The position numbers were made by a program, and so were the translations under genes. The notes under the pieces were generated by a model. The model was not told the DNA's origin, searched no databases, and saw nothing but the letters and a program-made list of their open reading frames with translations. DNA of 64,000 nucleotides from Limonium bicolor (Eukaryota; Streptophyta; Magnoliopsida; Caryophyllales; Plumbaginaceae), in assembly GCA_023374045.1 (NCBI GenBank), contig CM041779.1, forward strand, positions 248,001 through 312,000. The letters run 5' to 3'. Position 1 is the first letter of the stretch; every line of letters begins with the position of its first letter. Shown here in pieces: positions 1 to 10,032 of this stretch.

Positions 1-389
1 TTAGGTAATTTCACTTTTCACTTTTATTTTCTGTCAAAAAATGCTAAAAACACAAAAAAACAGAAGCTTGCGCGCTTAGGTTAAAACGACTCGTAATAAG
101 CCGTAAATAAACTGAGTAGAGGAAAAACGACCTAGGAAGGGTAATGAAAGTAATTGAACCCTAATTAAGTCGAATATCAAGCCCCCGAACCCGAACTCTC
201 CTTTCCTAATTTAATCTAGGTCAAAATTAGGTGGCGACTCATAATAGGTTCCAGTGAGCTAGCTTAGGTTTTAATAATTATTGTTATACGACATAGTTAT
301 TAATCTTAGGTTATAAGTGGACCTAAAACCCGTTTAGATCCTAATCAACTTTAATCAACATAGGATAGGGTTTAAAATCGAGGCTCACA
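1..389. other. Unrecognised left flank
   Basis: AT-rich sequence with no convincing coding frame and no match to any other part of the window that I could see. It ends abruptly at about 389/390, where sequence identical to the last third of the AlkB frame of copies B and C begins. It may be the older insertion site, part of a decayed element, or sequence joined by a deletion or an assembly break. Confidence 0.4.
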
Positions 390-581
390 GGCGAGCAGAA
401 GCGTGCTGATCTCGCCAGGAAGTTAATGTTGAAGTCAGGAGATGTACTAATCATGGGTGGGCAGTCAAGGATGCTATATCATGGCATCAGGAAGATCAAA
501 CTGAATACCGCACCGTCGGCAGTGATCAATGCCACACACATGAAACCCGGACGTTTGAATTTGACCTTCAGACAGTTCTAA
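390..581 (+). pseudogene. AlkB-like dioxygenase, 3' fragment in copy A
   Basis: Only the last third of the AlkB frame survives because copy A is truncated at 389/390. The fragment keeps the second metal-binding histidine (LYHGIRK) and the 2-oxoglutarate-binding RLNLTFR motif and ends in TAA at 579-581. At the position where B and C each have a one-base deletion, copy A reads through in frame (ADLARKLMLKSGD). Copy A therefore shows the family frame is open there, with one extra codon relative to F. Confidence 0.85.
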
Positions 582-763
582 ACCTTGTATACTTCGTAAT
601 GTGTTAAGCCAGTATATGTTAAGGGAGTTATGTATGTGTTAAGTTATATCAATCATGTAAACCAACGATGTTGTAAAGAGGAGGTGTTAATGAATAAAGT
701 GGAGTTATTGAAGTATATCAACCGTGTTGTTACCCAGTACTTATTAGTTTGCCAATGAATTAG

Positions 764-3700
764 GCTGTGCACTCGGAACGGGAGGTACATTGAGTGTCTG
801 CAATGAGGCAGAAGCCGGCAAGAGCGGCACAATCCTCACCGGTACCTTTCCAGTGAATGGCGTGGATGCATCGATCCTGTTCGACTCTGGAGCCTCGCAC
901 ACATTTGTTTCGCTATCTTTTGCGAAGAGGCTGGGGTTAGATGGAGAGGAGATGCCAGACTTCTTGGTCACCCTCCCATCGAAAGAGCGGATCAGATGTA
1001 CCCGCTACCACCGAGATGTCATTGTACGAATCAGAGGTGAAGAGTTCCCGATCGACCTGATAGAGTTCGACGGACTTGGATTTGATGTGATTGTCGGGAT
1101 GAACTGGTTGGAGCGGTACAAGGGCAGAATCCTGTGTGCCGAGCATCGACTGCTTCTTCGGAGTCCATCTGGGGTTACCATATCTTACCGCCAGAGGCCC
1201 AGGGAGCCTTCGACTCAGATCATCACCGCCATGGCCATGTATCGTGAGTTACGACGAGGGAGTGATGTGTACCTCTGCTATGTCCAGGACATAGAGAGAG
1301 ACCCTGAGTTTAGCCCAGATGTGCCGGTAGTGTCGGAGTTTCCTGATGTATTTCCTAAGGAACTGCCGGGCATGCCGCCAGCACGAGAGGTTGAGTTTGA
1401 GATCGACTTAGTACCGGGCACTGGACCCATTGCGAAAGCACCTTATCGTATGGCTCCAGCAGAGATGACAGAGCTCAAGGAGCAGCTGAGAGACCTACTC
1501 GACAAGGGCTTTATTCGCCCTAGTGTGTCACCATGGGGAGCGCCAGTCCTCTTCGTGAAGAAGAAGGACGGTAGCCTCCGCCTGTGTATTGATTATCGGG
1601 AGCTGAATGCTGTTACGGTGAAAAACCGTTACCCTTTACCACGCATCGACGATCTATTTGATCAGCTGAGGGGTGCATCAGTATTCTCCAAGATAGACTT
1701 ACGTTCCGGATACCATCAGATTGCCATCCGTGACAGTGATATCGAGAAAACAGCTTTCAGAACGAGGTATGGGCATTATGAGTTCACAGTTATGCCATTT
1801 GGCTTATCGAATGCACCAGCCAAGTTCATGGACTTAATGAACCGCTTGTTCCAAGATCAGTTGGACAAGTCAGTGGTAGTCTTCATCGATGACATTCTTG
1901 TGTATTCTAAATCTAGAGGTGAGCACGAAAGCCACCTGAGATGTGTTACAAACTCTGAGGAGAAACCAGTTGTATGCAAAATTTTCGAAATGTGAATTTT
2001 GGTTGAACCAAGTATCCTTCCTTGGGCATGTGATTTCTGATGCCGGGATCGCTGTTGATCCGGCAAAGATAGATGCAGTGCGCATCTGGCCTAGGCCGAA
2101 GACAGTCACTGATATCAGGAGCTTCCTCGGTCTGGCAGGATATTATAGGAGGTTTGTGAAGGACTTCTCCAGTATCTCGAAGCCGATGACTTCCTTGATG
2201 AAGAAGGATGCACCATTCGAGTGGACAGTTGACTGTGAGAGTTCTTTCGCGAGTCTCAAGGATCTCTGACATCTGCACGTTGACTATACCGGACGGTCCA
2301 GATGGTTTTGAGGTCACTGACTGCGCGACGCACAGCGACAAGGTATGGGTTGTGTTATTGATGGCAGCACGGGAAGGTCGTAGCTTACGCCTCCCGTCAG
2401 CTGAAGAAGCATGAGGAGAACTACCCTACCCACGACTTAGAATTGGGTGCCATTGTCTTCGCATTGAAGATATGGCGACATTATTTGTATGGGGTATAAT
2501 GTGACAATATTCTGATCATAAAGCTTAAAGTACTTGTTCACTCAGAAAGAGTTGAACATGAGGCAAAGAAGGTGGGTTGAGTTTCTGATGACTATGATAT
2601 TAATCTGCAATACAAAGAGGGTAAGCGAATGTGGTAGCTGACGCGCTGAGTCGCCGAGCACACTCTCTCCATTCGCTAGTCTCTTATACTGGCTTGGTTG
2701 AGAGGTGCGGAGTGCTCAGATGACGGATCAGTACATGCTGGAGATCCGGCAGAAGCTTATTGATGGCACATTCGAGGGTCAGAAGTACGACTTCAGACTC
2801 CATGATGACGACCTGATTAGGCTGAACGGCTTGTGTATACCTAGGGTAGCGCTGAGTTGAAGGAGCGCATATTGAGTGAATCCCATTGTTCTACTACTTC
2901 GATTCACCCCGGAGCTTCAAAGATGTATAAAGGTATGAAGAGGTATTTTTGTGGACTGGAATGAAGAAGAGGTTATGTTTAGTATTGAGTGTCTCACTTG
3001 CCAGAAGGTTAAGTTTGAGCACCGACGGCCTGGTGGTATGGTACAGCCAATGCCAGTGCCTGAGTGGAAGTTCCATGATATCTCCATGGACTTGTGTAGG
3101 GCTTCCGCCTACAAGGGGAGGTCTGAATATGATATGGGTGATAGTTGACCGACTGACCAAGGTGGCCCGATTCATTCCGATGAAGGACACTTGGAAAGTG
3201 GCAAGATTGGGCAGAACTGTTTGATAAAGAAATTGTAAGACATCATGGTGTACCGAAAACGATTGTATCTGACAGAGACACCAGATTCTTATCCAGATAT
3301 TGGAAGTCCACACGAGAGGCATTGGGTACTGAATTAAATTGAGTACAGCGTTTCACCCACACCGATGGTCAGAGTGAGCGCACTATTCAGACACTTGAGG
3401 ACATGCTACGTGCTTGTGCACTTGACTTTCAGACCAGCTGGATTGATAAGTTACATCTGATCGAGTTTAGTTACAACAACAGTTATCATACTTCGATCAA
3501 GATGTCTCCCTTCCAGGCCTTGTACGGTAGACCATGCCGCACGCCATTATGCTGGGATGAGTCGAGTGAGACGGTCATTATAGACCAGAGTATCTTGAGC
3601 AAGTTCAGGCAGAAGTTCGCCAGATCAGGGCTAATATGAAAGCAGTCTCAGGATAGACAGAAGTCGTACGCAGATGTGCGCCGACGTGACCTGGAGTTCG

Positions 3701-4115
3701 CCGTGGGCGATCAGGTATTTTTGAGAGGTCCCCCATGAAGGGAGTGTTTCGTTTTGGCCAGAAAGGCAAGTTGAGCCCAAAGTATGTGGGGCCTTACGTT
3801 GTGACGGAGCGGATCGGCCCGGTAGCCTATAGACTAGACCTACCCGCCGAGCTGGGCAAGGTACATGATTATTTCATGTGTCCCAGTTGAAGAAGTATAT
3901 GTCTCATCCGTCTCATGTGCTTCAGCCTGAAAGGCTAACCTTAAGCCCACCATGCGATCAGTGGAGACTCCGGTACGGATTCTGGATGCTAAGACTCGAG
4001 ACACTCGCCATAAGTCCGTGAGACTGGTGAAGGTTCTTTGGTCTAACCAGACGTTGAGGAGGCCACTTGGGAGCTGAAGACAAGATGCGAAGTACCCGTC
4101 ATTGTTTCTTCTTAG
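764..4115 (+). pseudogene. pol: Ty3/gypsy pol of copy A, heavily frameshifted
   Basis: Protease (FDSGASHTF near residue 34 of the open segment from 790) and reverse transcriptase with [12 protein letters not shown] are in one open segment up to about 1995. After that the same protein continues in fragments: RT end and RNase H about 1943-2660, integrase about 2690-3640, tail to the stop at 4113-4115. Compared with B and C, the segment 1930-4110 has many one- and two-base gains and losses but few substitutions. There is no ATG in frame upstream; the frame opens just 3' of a TTAG that fits a splice acceptor ending at 763. A dead copy as written, although the indel-only pattern also fits unpolished long-read sequence. 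Confidence 0.85.
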
Positions 4116-4152
4116 TTCTTATGTGTATAGGGTACGGGGCGTACCCCTTTTT

Positions 4153-4437
4153 AAGGGGGGTAGAGCCGTTTCGGCTATGTGTGTACGACGTGTATTTGAA
4201 TACATCGTCTATGTTATGTTGTTATGTTACAGACCGTTGTGTCTGAATGATGTGGATAATGTTGTATGGACCTTGTGTCCAATGTTATGTTATGTTGTAT
4301 GGACCTGGAGTCCAATGTTATGTAAGTATGTTGTTAGTAATGTATGGAAGTATTGTTTATAAGTGTTCCCGTGTTCTAATATTTGGGATATGTGGAAGTA
4401 TGAACTTTGAGGGCAAAGTTCTTTTAAGGGGGGTAGA
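4153..4437 (+). promoter_or_regulatory. Copy A duplicated polypurine tract and variable repeat
   Basis: The 12-mer AAGGGGGGTAGA occurs at 4153-4164, just after pol, and again at 4426-4437, immediately before LTR1. The second is the expected plus-strand primer. The stretch between holds a short tandem repeat (GGACCTTGTGTCCAATG followed by TTATG runs) in about two copies here, four in B and three in C. Confidence 0.75.
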
Positions 4438-4702
4438 TTGAAATACCCCAAACCTTAATATATTGTTTAAACACTTAAACATGGTGTATTAAGACTAAAA
4501 AGAGTCTTAGAAACATTAGTAAACAAGTTTAAACAAAAGAAAACACAAAATGTGCTTTAAAGTCAATAAGAGCCAAAATGTGCTCTAAGCTTGGGATAAA
4601 CTTGGTTAGACCTAATGAACTTACCAAGACCTCATTTATACACTAATGAACATATTAAATCAATTACCAAAGAAAACCAAGCTTGAAAACAAGTTTAAAC
4701 AC

Positions 4703-4736
4703 AAAATGTGCTTTAAGGAGTCTTAAAGCACATTTT
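4703..4736. repeat. 14-bp perfect inverted repeat near the LTR start
   Basis: Arms AAAATGTGCTTTAA and TTAAAGCACATTTT around a six-base loop. The same structure is at 15133-15166 (LTR2), 25496-25529 (LTR3), 39461-39494 and 49637-49670 (F LTRs), and 61949-61982 (H, where the one change keeps a G-U pair). A role in transcript structure or small-RNA production is possible but unproven. Confidence 0.8.
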
Positions 4737-6668
4737 TGAAAAATTGTCTTGTAAATGAGTTTTGAATGGCTAGATGTCCATCATACTCTTAAATATATAT
4801 GTTACTATATAATATCACATTTGGGTGTTACTATTAGTGGGAAATCAAAATTTCACTTCTATGTGCCTTGTTTTATGATAGTAACTTTTATAAGCTATTT
4901 TGTAACATATGTTTGTATAAGTAATTAAATTGACAAAAAGACTATATTACCCTCATTATAATTAGGGGCCGGTTTCTAAGGCTTGGTGACTCACCAACCC
5001 TCTTGTTAAGTTGTTAGTAAATATGATGACTAAGAAAGTACTATTTGCTTTTAAACTACAAATTCTTCTAAAGTAAAACCAATCTTCATTCTCTCATTTC
5101 CTTTCCTTGCTCACACGGTTTCCCCACCTCTCTCTTCCTTCTCTCTTTGTTCTCTCACGATAGAACCACTACCACCATTAAAACACAAGCTTTGACCTCT
5201 TGTAAAACCTTGCTCACTTGTCCAAATCAAAAAACAAACACCACCCAATCTCTTCCTCTCCTCAAGCTCTTCATTTCTACTATCTTCTCCAAAACTTCAA
5301 GACAACCATTTCGGTGCCATGGAGTTTTCTCCATTGAAGGAGCTTGAGCTTGTTGACTACATATTATTACTCTCCTTGGATTCTAGGTAAGGAATCTCAA
5401 ATAAAACTTCCTTTCCTCCTTGTTTTTGCCATGTCCGAAATATGTATTGAAGGAGCTTTTTATGTGACTTTGTTCTAGCTTCATTCCAACCCTTCATGGA
5501 CTAGGGGAGTCCTTCTCTTGCTAGATATTCAAACTCTCTTCAAAGAGCAAGGTAAAACACTACATTAATGTTTTTGAAACAATGTAAAACTAGGGTTTTA
5601 CAATGAGATGGCGCTTATAGCTTGAATACTCATTTCAATGTTTGTATATTGTTTAGAGCTTGTCAAAGAATCAAGTACTCTATTGGTTTTCTAAAGGAAA
5701 CAAGAAAGAAGTTATTTTGCAAAAGAGGTAAATCTACTAACCTAATGTTATTTTAATGCCTTAGGAGAAATGAGCTCATAAATGCTTATTAAACTACCTA
5801 AAGAGCCAATGGTGAATGACTTAGTAAAGTGTTCCCAAGAGCTTAGTAAAAGGCATATGTGTTGTTGAGTGTATTTGCAGGTTAAAGGCAAATATATTGT
5901 GGAAATTCAGTGTTTATGAGTTGTGCATTTTAAGGGCCTAAGAGCCATGTCATTTAAGGGCCTAAGTGCCATGCAATTTAAATTGTGCACTATATTGTGA
6001 TGTAGTGCTTTGTAAGTGAAGTTTGTGTATAATAAGTACTTGATGGATTTTTAGTGTTCTTGGTTGTTTGTTGGTAAAAACAATGTGTTTTGGGTTAGTA
6101 ATGTTCTAGGAGAACCTATGTCAAAATTTGGGTAACAATGTGAAGTTCTAAGTGTTAAAATGAGTTTGATAAGTTAAGGAGTATTTAAAATGGTTAAGTG
6201 TTGTTCTTGTGTAAGAAACATGCATTAAGGTGATTTAGGATGTAATAAGGGCTTAGGCATGAGCTTGAGATCTTAGTATGTACCAAAGTCATTTTGGGAC
6301 TTAGTAAAGACTTAGGCAAACTTTGGTAAACTAAGGAGAATGTATGAACTTGAGAAAGGATTGGAAGTAATGATATAAGGAGTTAGTTGTGAGAGATGAT
6401 GCTTGGGAGATGATGTTAAAACAAGGAGAAAGCATTTTGGGGTAGTAGTTACCATAGGTGAGAAACACCATCTAGGAAACCTAGTATGAAATAACATAAG
6501 TGTTAAGGGATTTTTACAAGGAAATAAGTAAAGGCTTAAGGAGTTAGAGAATGAGTTTCATGGATGTTGTATGTGGATATAAAGTTACCAAATGTTGCTA
6601 GGAAGCATTAAGAGGCCTTAGGAGAAGGTTGGTGAAGAATTGGCAAAGTTTGGGTAAGATTAGAAGGC

Positions 6669-7006
6669 GACCGACCCAGGGGCCGACCCAGTTTTTGGGT
6701 CGGTCGAGCCTCTGTTAGATGTTGGGAAAATGTTCGGTGATGGTCCGACCCAAAAGGGTGGGTCGGACATGGGTCGGTCGGTCAAGTTTCAAAGGAAGGA
6801 AAATGTTCGCACATGGACCGACCCAGAATGGTGGGTCGGACGTGGGTCGGACGGGCATGATTATGAGGAAGTAAAAGGATTTCTGTAATGGACCGACCCA
6901 GAAGGTTGGGTCGGACATGGGTCGGTCAAGGTAAAGTTTTTCAGACCCGAGAACCACTGGGAGGGTCCGACCCAGTTGTGGGTCGGACGGTGGGTCGGTC
7001 GGACCA
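6669..7006. repeat. Inverted-repeat array (CCGACCCA/TGGGTCGG) in LTR1
   Basis: Repeated short motifs GACCGACCCA and TGGGTCGGTC alternate in opposite orientations with spacers of variable length, giving many possible hairpins. Matching arrays are at 17099-17430 (LTR2) and 27459-27794 (LTR3). At the equivalent place the F and G LTRs carry different motifs built the same way. Confidence 0.85.
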
Positions 7007-7482
7007 AAACTTATAAAAAAAAAACAGAAAAGAATGTGACTTATGTAGTTAACCCTAGGGTGTATAATGAAGGTAACCTAGGGTAAGATAGGCATTAAAA
7101 CATGTCATACAATCATGTTAAATACTTAGTAAGTTTGGAGTTAAATAAATAATTAACCGACCTTACTAATGTGTTTAGGGTTCTCTCAAGGTGGAAATCA
7201 GTCGAGGCAAGGACCAAGGTATGGTTTTCTTGCAGTCTGTTGTCTAGCGGTTTACACCGGTTTGTGTGTTGTATGTTTTCTGTGTGTTTACAACGTTATA
7301 AGATTTAAACATGTAATGAGTTTACAGTTGTTCATATTATTGTGATGTGTTGTTGTGACTCATTTCCCTTGTGTGTGTCTAACATGACTTACCACCTATT
7401 GTGTGTTGGTTGTTAAGTTCCACTATGAACTTCTAACAAGTGTTAACTGGGAAGTGAGGAATCCGGTTGTCCGGTCATGCAT

Positions 7483-7986
7483 GTAAGTTAAGAGTAGATA
7501 TCTGAATCAGATTCGACTCTTATGTTGTTAAGATTGTTCACCTTAATTTGGCGTTCGATCTCCCGCTAGCTTCTTCCAAAGCTTACCTATTCTGACTTAT
7601 GATCGGTTTAGTGGGAACCTGTGTTTGTGTGGTGTGTTCGGGTCACTAAATCCGAACCATCTGTGACTTAAGTTACTCGTTCGTCTAACAGAACGGTAAT
7701 GAGTGTGTTTAACGAGCTCGACATGAGAGTGAATCACTCTCTAGGCTCTTATGTTATTTGACCCTTGTGGTTTGTTATCGTGGAGTGAAAATCCACTGTG
7801 TATGTGTTGTTGAGCTATGCACTATTGATGCCATGCTCCATGTTATGTTTTGCTATGTATATAATTGAATGCCATGTTATAATGACAAGTAGCTGCGCGT
7901 ATCCCGGTAGCCGATGGGCTGCGCGTTAGCCATACCAGCCAAGGGTTGCTGACCCCCTCGGGGGATCCATATTTCTTATACTGCAG
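7483..7986 (+). other. Possible leader intron in LTR1
   Basis: A strong donor-like GTAAGT follows ATGCAT at 7483, and a pyrimidine tract ending ACTGCAG at 7986 precedes GATGAGG. In F and G the donor is GTGAGT and the acceptor region is again pyrimidine-rich ending in CAG. Two conserved hairpins lie just upstream of the acceptor. This is inferred from motif conservation only. Confidence 0.35.
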
Positions 7987-8239
7987 GATGAGGATCGAAG
8001 AAGCGGAGTGGCTCTAGATCCTAGGGTGCAGGTTTACTTTTGTATACTTTTTGATGTTGGCCCGGGATGCGCCTGTGCTCCCGTGGCGTTGTTGGATTTG
8101 GTTGAGACAGTTTACAGTGATGTTTAACAGTGGAGGTTGTATATGTAAACACTCGGTATTGTATACGATGTAATTATGGTTTAGTTTTATTGCTCGGGAG
8201 TCTGATCATCAGACCGGTACAAGTGTATTGTTCTGCCTT

Positions 8240-8261
8240 GTCAACCACGTGGGTGGTTGAC
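8240..8261 (+). ncRNA. Stem-loop with compensatory changes near the LTR 3' end
   Basis: Nine-base-pair stem GTCAACCAC/GTGGTTGAC with loop GTGG. Equivalents: LTR2 18657-18678, LTR3 29026-29047, F 36074-36095 and 46242-46263 (minus strand), G 31509-31530 and D 32543-32564. G has GTTAGCCAC/GTGGCTAAC and D has GTTGCTCAC/GTGAGTAAC, so pairs change on both sides while pairing is kept. A conserved GGCGT(T)GTAnCACC follows. This is a cis RNA structure of the transcript, not a separate gene. Confidence 0.75.
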
Positions 8262-8357
8262 GGCGTTGTAGCACCGAAGCGTTAGTTACTGTTTAGTTGT
8301 TTTATTCCGCTGCGATTTCATTTAGTATCATGTGCGTATTAGGGGTGTTACAAAAAG

Positions 8358-8385
8358 TGGTATCAGAGCGAAGTATCGCTCTGAT
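8358..8385 (+). promoter_or_regulatory. Primer-binding site (tRNA-iMet) inside a perfect hairpin, copy B
   Basis: TGGTATCAGAGC (8358-8369) is complementary to the 3' end of plant initiator tRNA-Met and lies five bases after the LTR end. Most of it forms the left arm of a ten-base-pair hairpin, ATCAGAGCGA/TCGCTCTGAT (8362-8385), loop AGTA. D keeps the hairpin with A-T replaced by G-C at the stem tip. Confidence 0.88.
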
Positions 8386-9243
8386 GACTAGAATACCGAG
8401 CTTAGGAATATACCGAGTTAGGAAACCTAACTACAGTTACCTAAGTGATCAGTTATGGGAAGGTTAACCACTAACTAAGTGTGGAAATACCTTATTGTCG
8501 GGAAGCGTTATGATCGTTGGACCGATAAGTGTGTAAGCATGTTGCTAATGAATACTCATGTGAATACAGATGTCAGGTAGACCACGCGGTAGAGGCCGCG
8601 GGAGTGGTACTGGTACTGGGGGTGACCAGGGCGAGAACACTACGGCTCAGGTTATGGCTGAGGCTGTAGCAGCCGCTGTGGCCCAGATGGTACCCCAGCT
8701 TGTAGCTGCGATCCAGCAGGAGCAGATGCCCGGAGTTCAGCCACCGCCACCACCGCCACGAGAGACCAATTGGGTCAAGGCGCTGGCTGATCTGAGACCG
8801 CCATCATTTCATGGGGAGACCGATCCCCGTAAGCTAGAGGCGTACATCTCCGAGTTGGAGACCGCCTACGAGACTTTGGCCGTACCTGCTGAGGCTAAGG
8901 TCCGACTTGCCGCCTACTACTTGAAGGGGTCGGCACAGAGTTGGTGGAAACTGGTGAGGGAGGACAGGATGACTGATCCTGAGTTTGGATGGAGGGAGTA
9001 CACGGCTCTGCTGCGAGCCAAGTATTACCCGGTGCATGTGCAGGAGGCCAAGCGCCTCGAGCTGGATAGTCTGAGGCAGGGGGACAAGGTGTCGGTTGAT
9101 GAGTACTACACGCCTTCACCGGCCTTGTCCACCTGTTACCGGACCTGGGTTACTCGAACCGGGTGCTGGTAAACCGTTTCTACAACGGTCTCAGCCACCG
9201 TCTTCGCTATGGGATGGGGCCAGCTGAGTATACTACCTTGCAG

Positions 9244-9344
9244 GTAATTTAAGTAAAGAGTGATGTGAATATGTGTAGTTATAAGTGAGTATAATGTGAG
9301 TTTGTGAGTATGTATGCGGGGCATGACTGATCATCCTAAATCAG
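9244..9344 (+). other. Predicted gag intron 1, copy B
   Basis: Coding ends ACCTTGCAG, then GTAATTTAAG; it resumes GAGTGCTATCATGCC after CCTAAATCAG. The 101-bp interval is stop-rich. Equivalents are 19655-19756 in C and 45161-45255 on the minus strand in F. The coding sides are conserved between B and F while the interval diverges, which supports an intron. Confidence 0.65.
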
Positions 9345-9608
9345 GAGTGCTATCATGCCGCTGCTAAGGTGGAGATACCGTCCGTCTGAGGGACGAGGAG
9401 AATGCGCACAAGCGCAAGGCCACGAGCGAGGGCCAGAGTTCGCAGGGGTACGGGGGAGGAAAGAAGAAGAAGAAGAAATCCTATCCCCAGCCCCAGAAGA
9501 GTCAGCACCAGGGTGACAAGGGCCAAGCCCAAACCACCACCGCTGAGGAGCCACTGAAGCTCACATATGCTTATGCGGCGAAGCCCCTACGCTCTTACCC
9601 ACCAAAGG

Positions 9609-9688
9609 GTAATTGTTTAATCATGTGTAATAAGTTGATGTGTATGTTGATAAGTTGTGAAATAAGTACTGAGTGTGTATTGTGTTAG
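9609..9688 (+). other. Predicted gag intron 2, copy B
   Basis: An 80-bp GT-AG interval between CCACCAAAGG and CAGCTAGCACGG; joining gives an in-frame protein reaching the zinc knuckles. Same length in C (20018-20097) and F (44823-44902). The homologous point in D gag is continuous coding sequence. Confidence 0.65.
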
Positions 9689-10032
9689 CAGCTAGCACGG
9701 GCTCTGGACCGGAGCGCCACTATTACTGTAAGTGGTGCAATGGAGACCACCCCGGCAAGGACTGCAAGGGAATGAGGTGCAGTGTCGATACTGCGAGAAG
9801 TGGGGTCACCGTGACCATGAGTGTTACCGGAACCCCAACAGCAGAGTCAACAAGCCCAAGGGGCAGTGGAAGGGTAAGGCCACAGCAGCTATTGATGGCC
9901 CGAAGACGGCTAACCAGCCACCCACCGATCAGAGGCATACTGATTCCCAGAAGGGGAAAGGGTCGGGACCTAGCAAGGCCACCCTGAATGTGGTGGACCG
10001 GTCTGAGGCGCCAGGGCCCTCTTCTAGACCAG

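Larger units (their letters stand above)
4439..8352 (+). repeat. LTR1 (3' LTR of A, 5' LTR of B)
   Basis: A 3914-bp LTR beginning TGAAATACCCC after the polypurine tract and ending GGGGTGTTACA before the primer site. Features in order: a 14-bp inverted repeat (4703-4736); a promoter-region block (about 4965-5085) that differs from LTR2 and LTR3; a pyrimidine-rich stretch (about 5090-5160); a GGGCCTAAGnGCCATG direct repeat (about 5932-5970); an array of CCGACCCA/TGGGTCGG inverted repeats (6669-7006); a GC-rich two-hairpin module (about 7890-7970); and a stem-loop with compensatory changes (8240-8261). No real coding frame was seen. The rest of its sequence matches LTR2 closely. Confidence 0.92.

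Noticed and set aside
2894..3322. Antisense frames over integrase, also at 13264-13741 and 23659-24109
   Set aside because: They mirror the conserved integrase codons and have no family resemblance; shadows of pol.
5147..5347. Small frame in the LTR leader (also at 25908-26150)
   Set aside because: Frame differs between LTR1 and LTR3 because of indels and shows no codon-level conservation.
6669..7006. CRISPR-like array
   Set aside because: Repeats are short, alternate in orientation and have uneven spacers; this is an inverted-repeat array inside plant LTRs.
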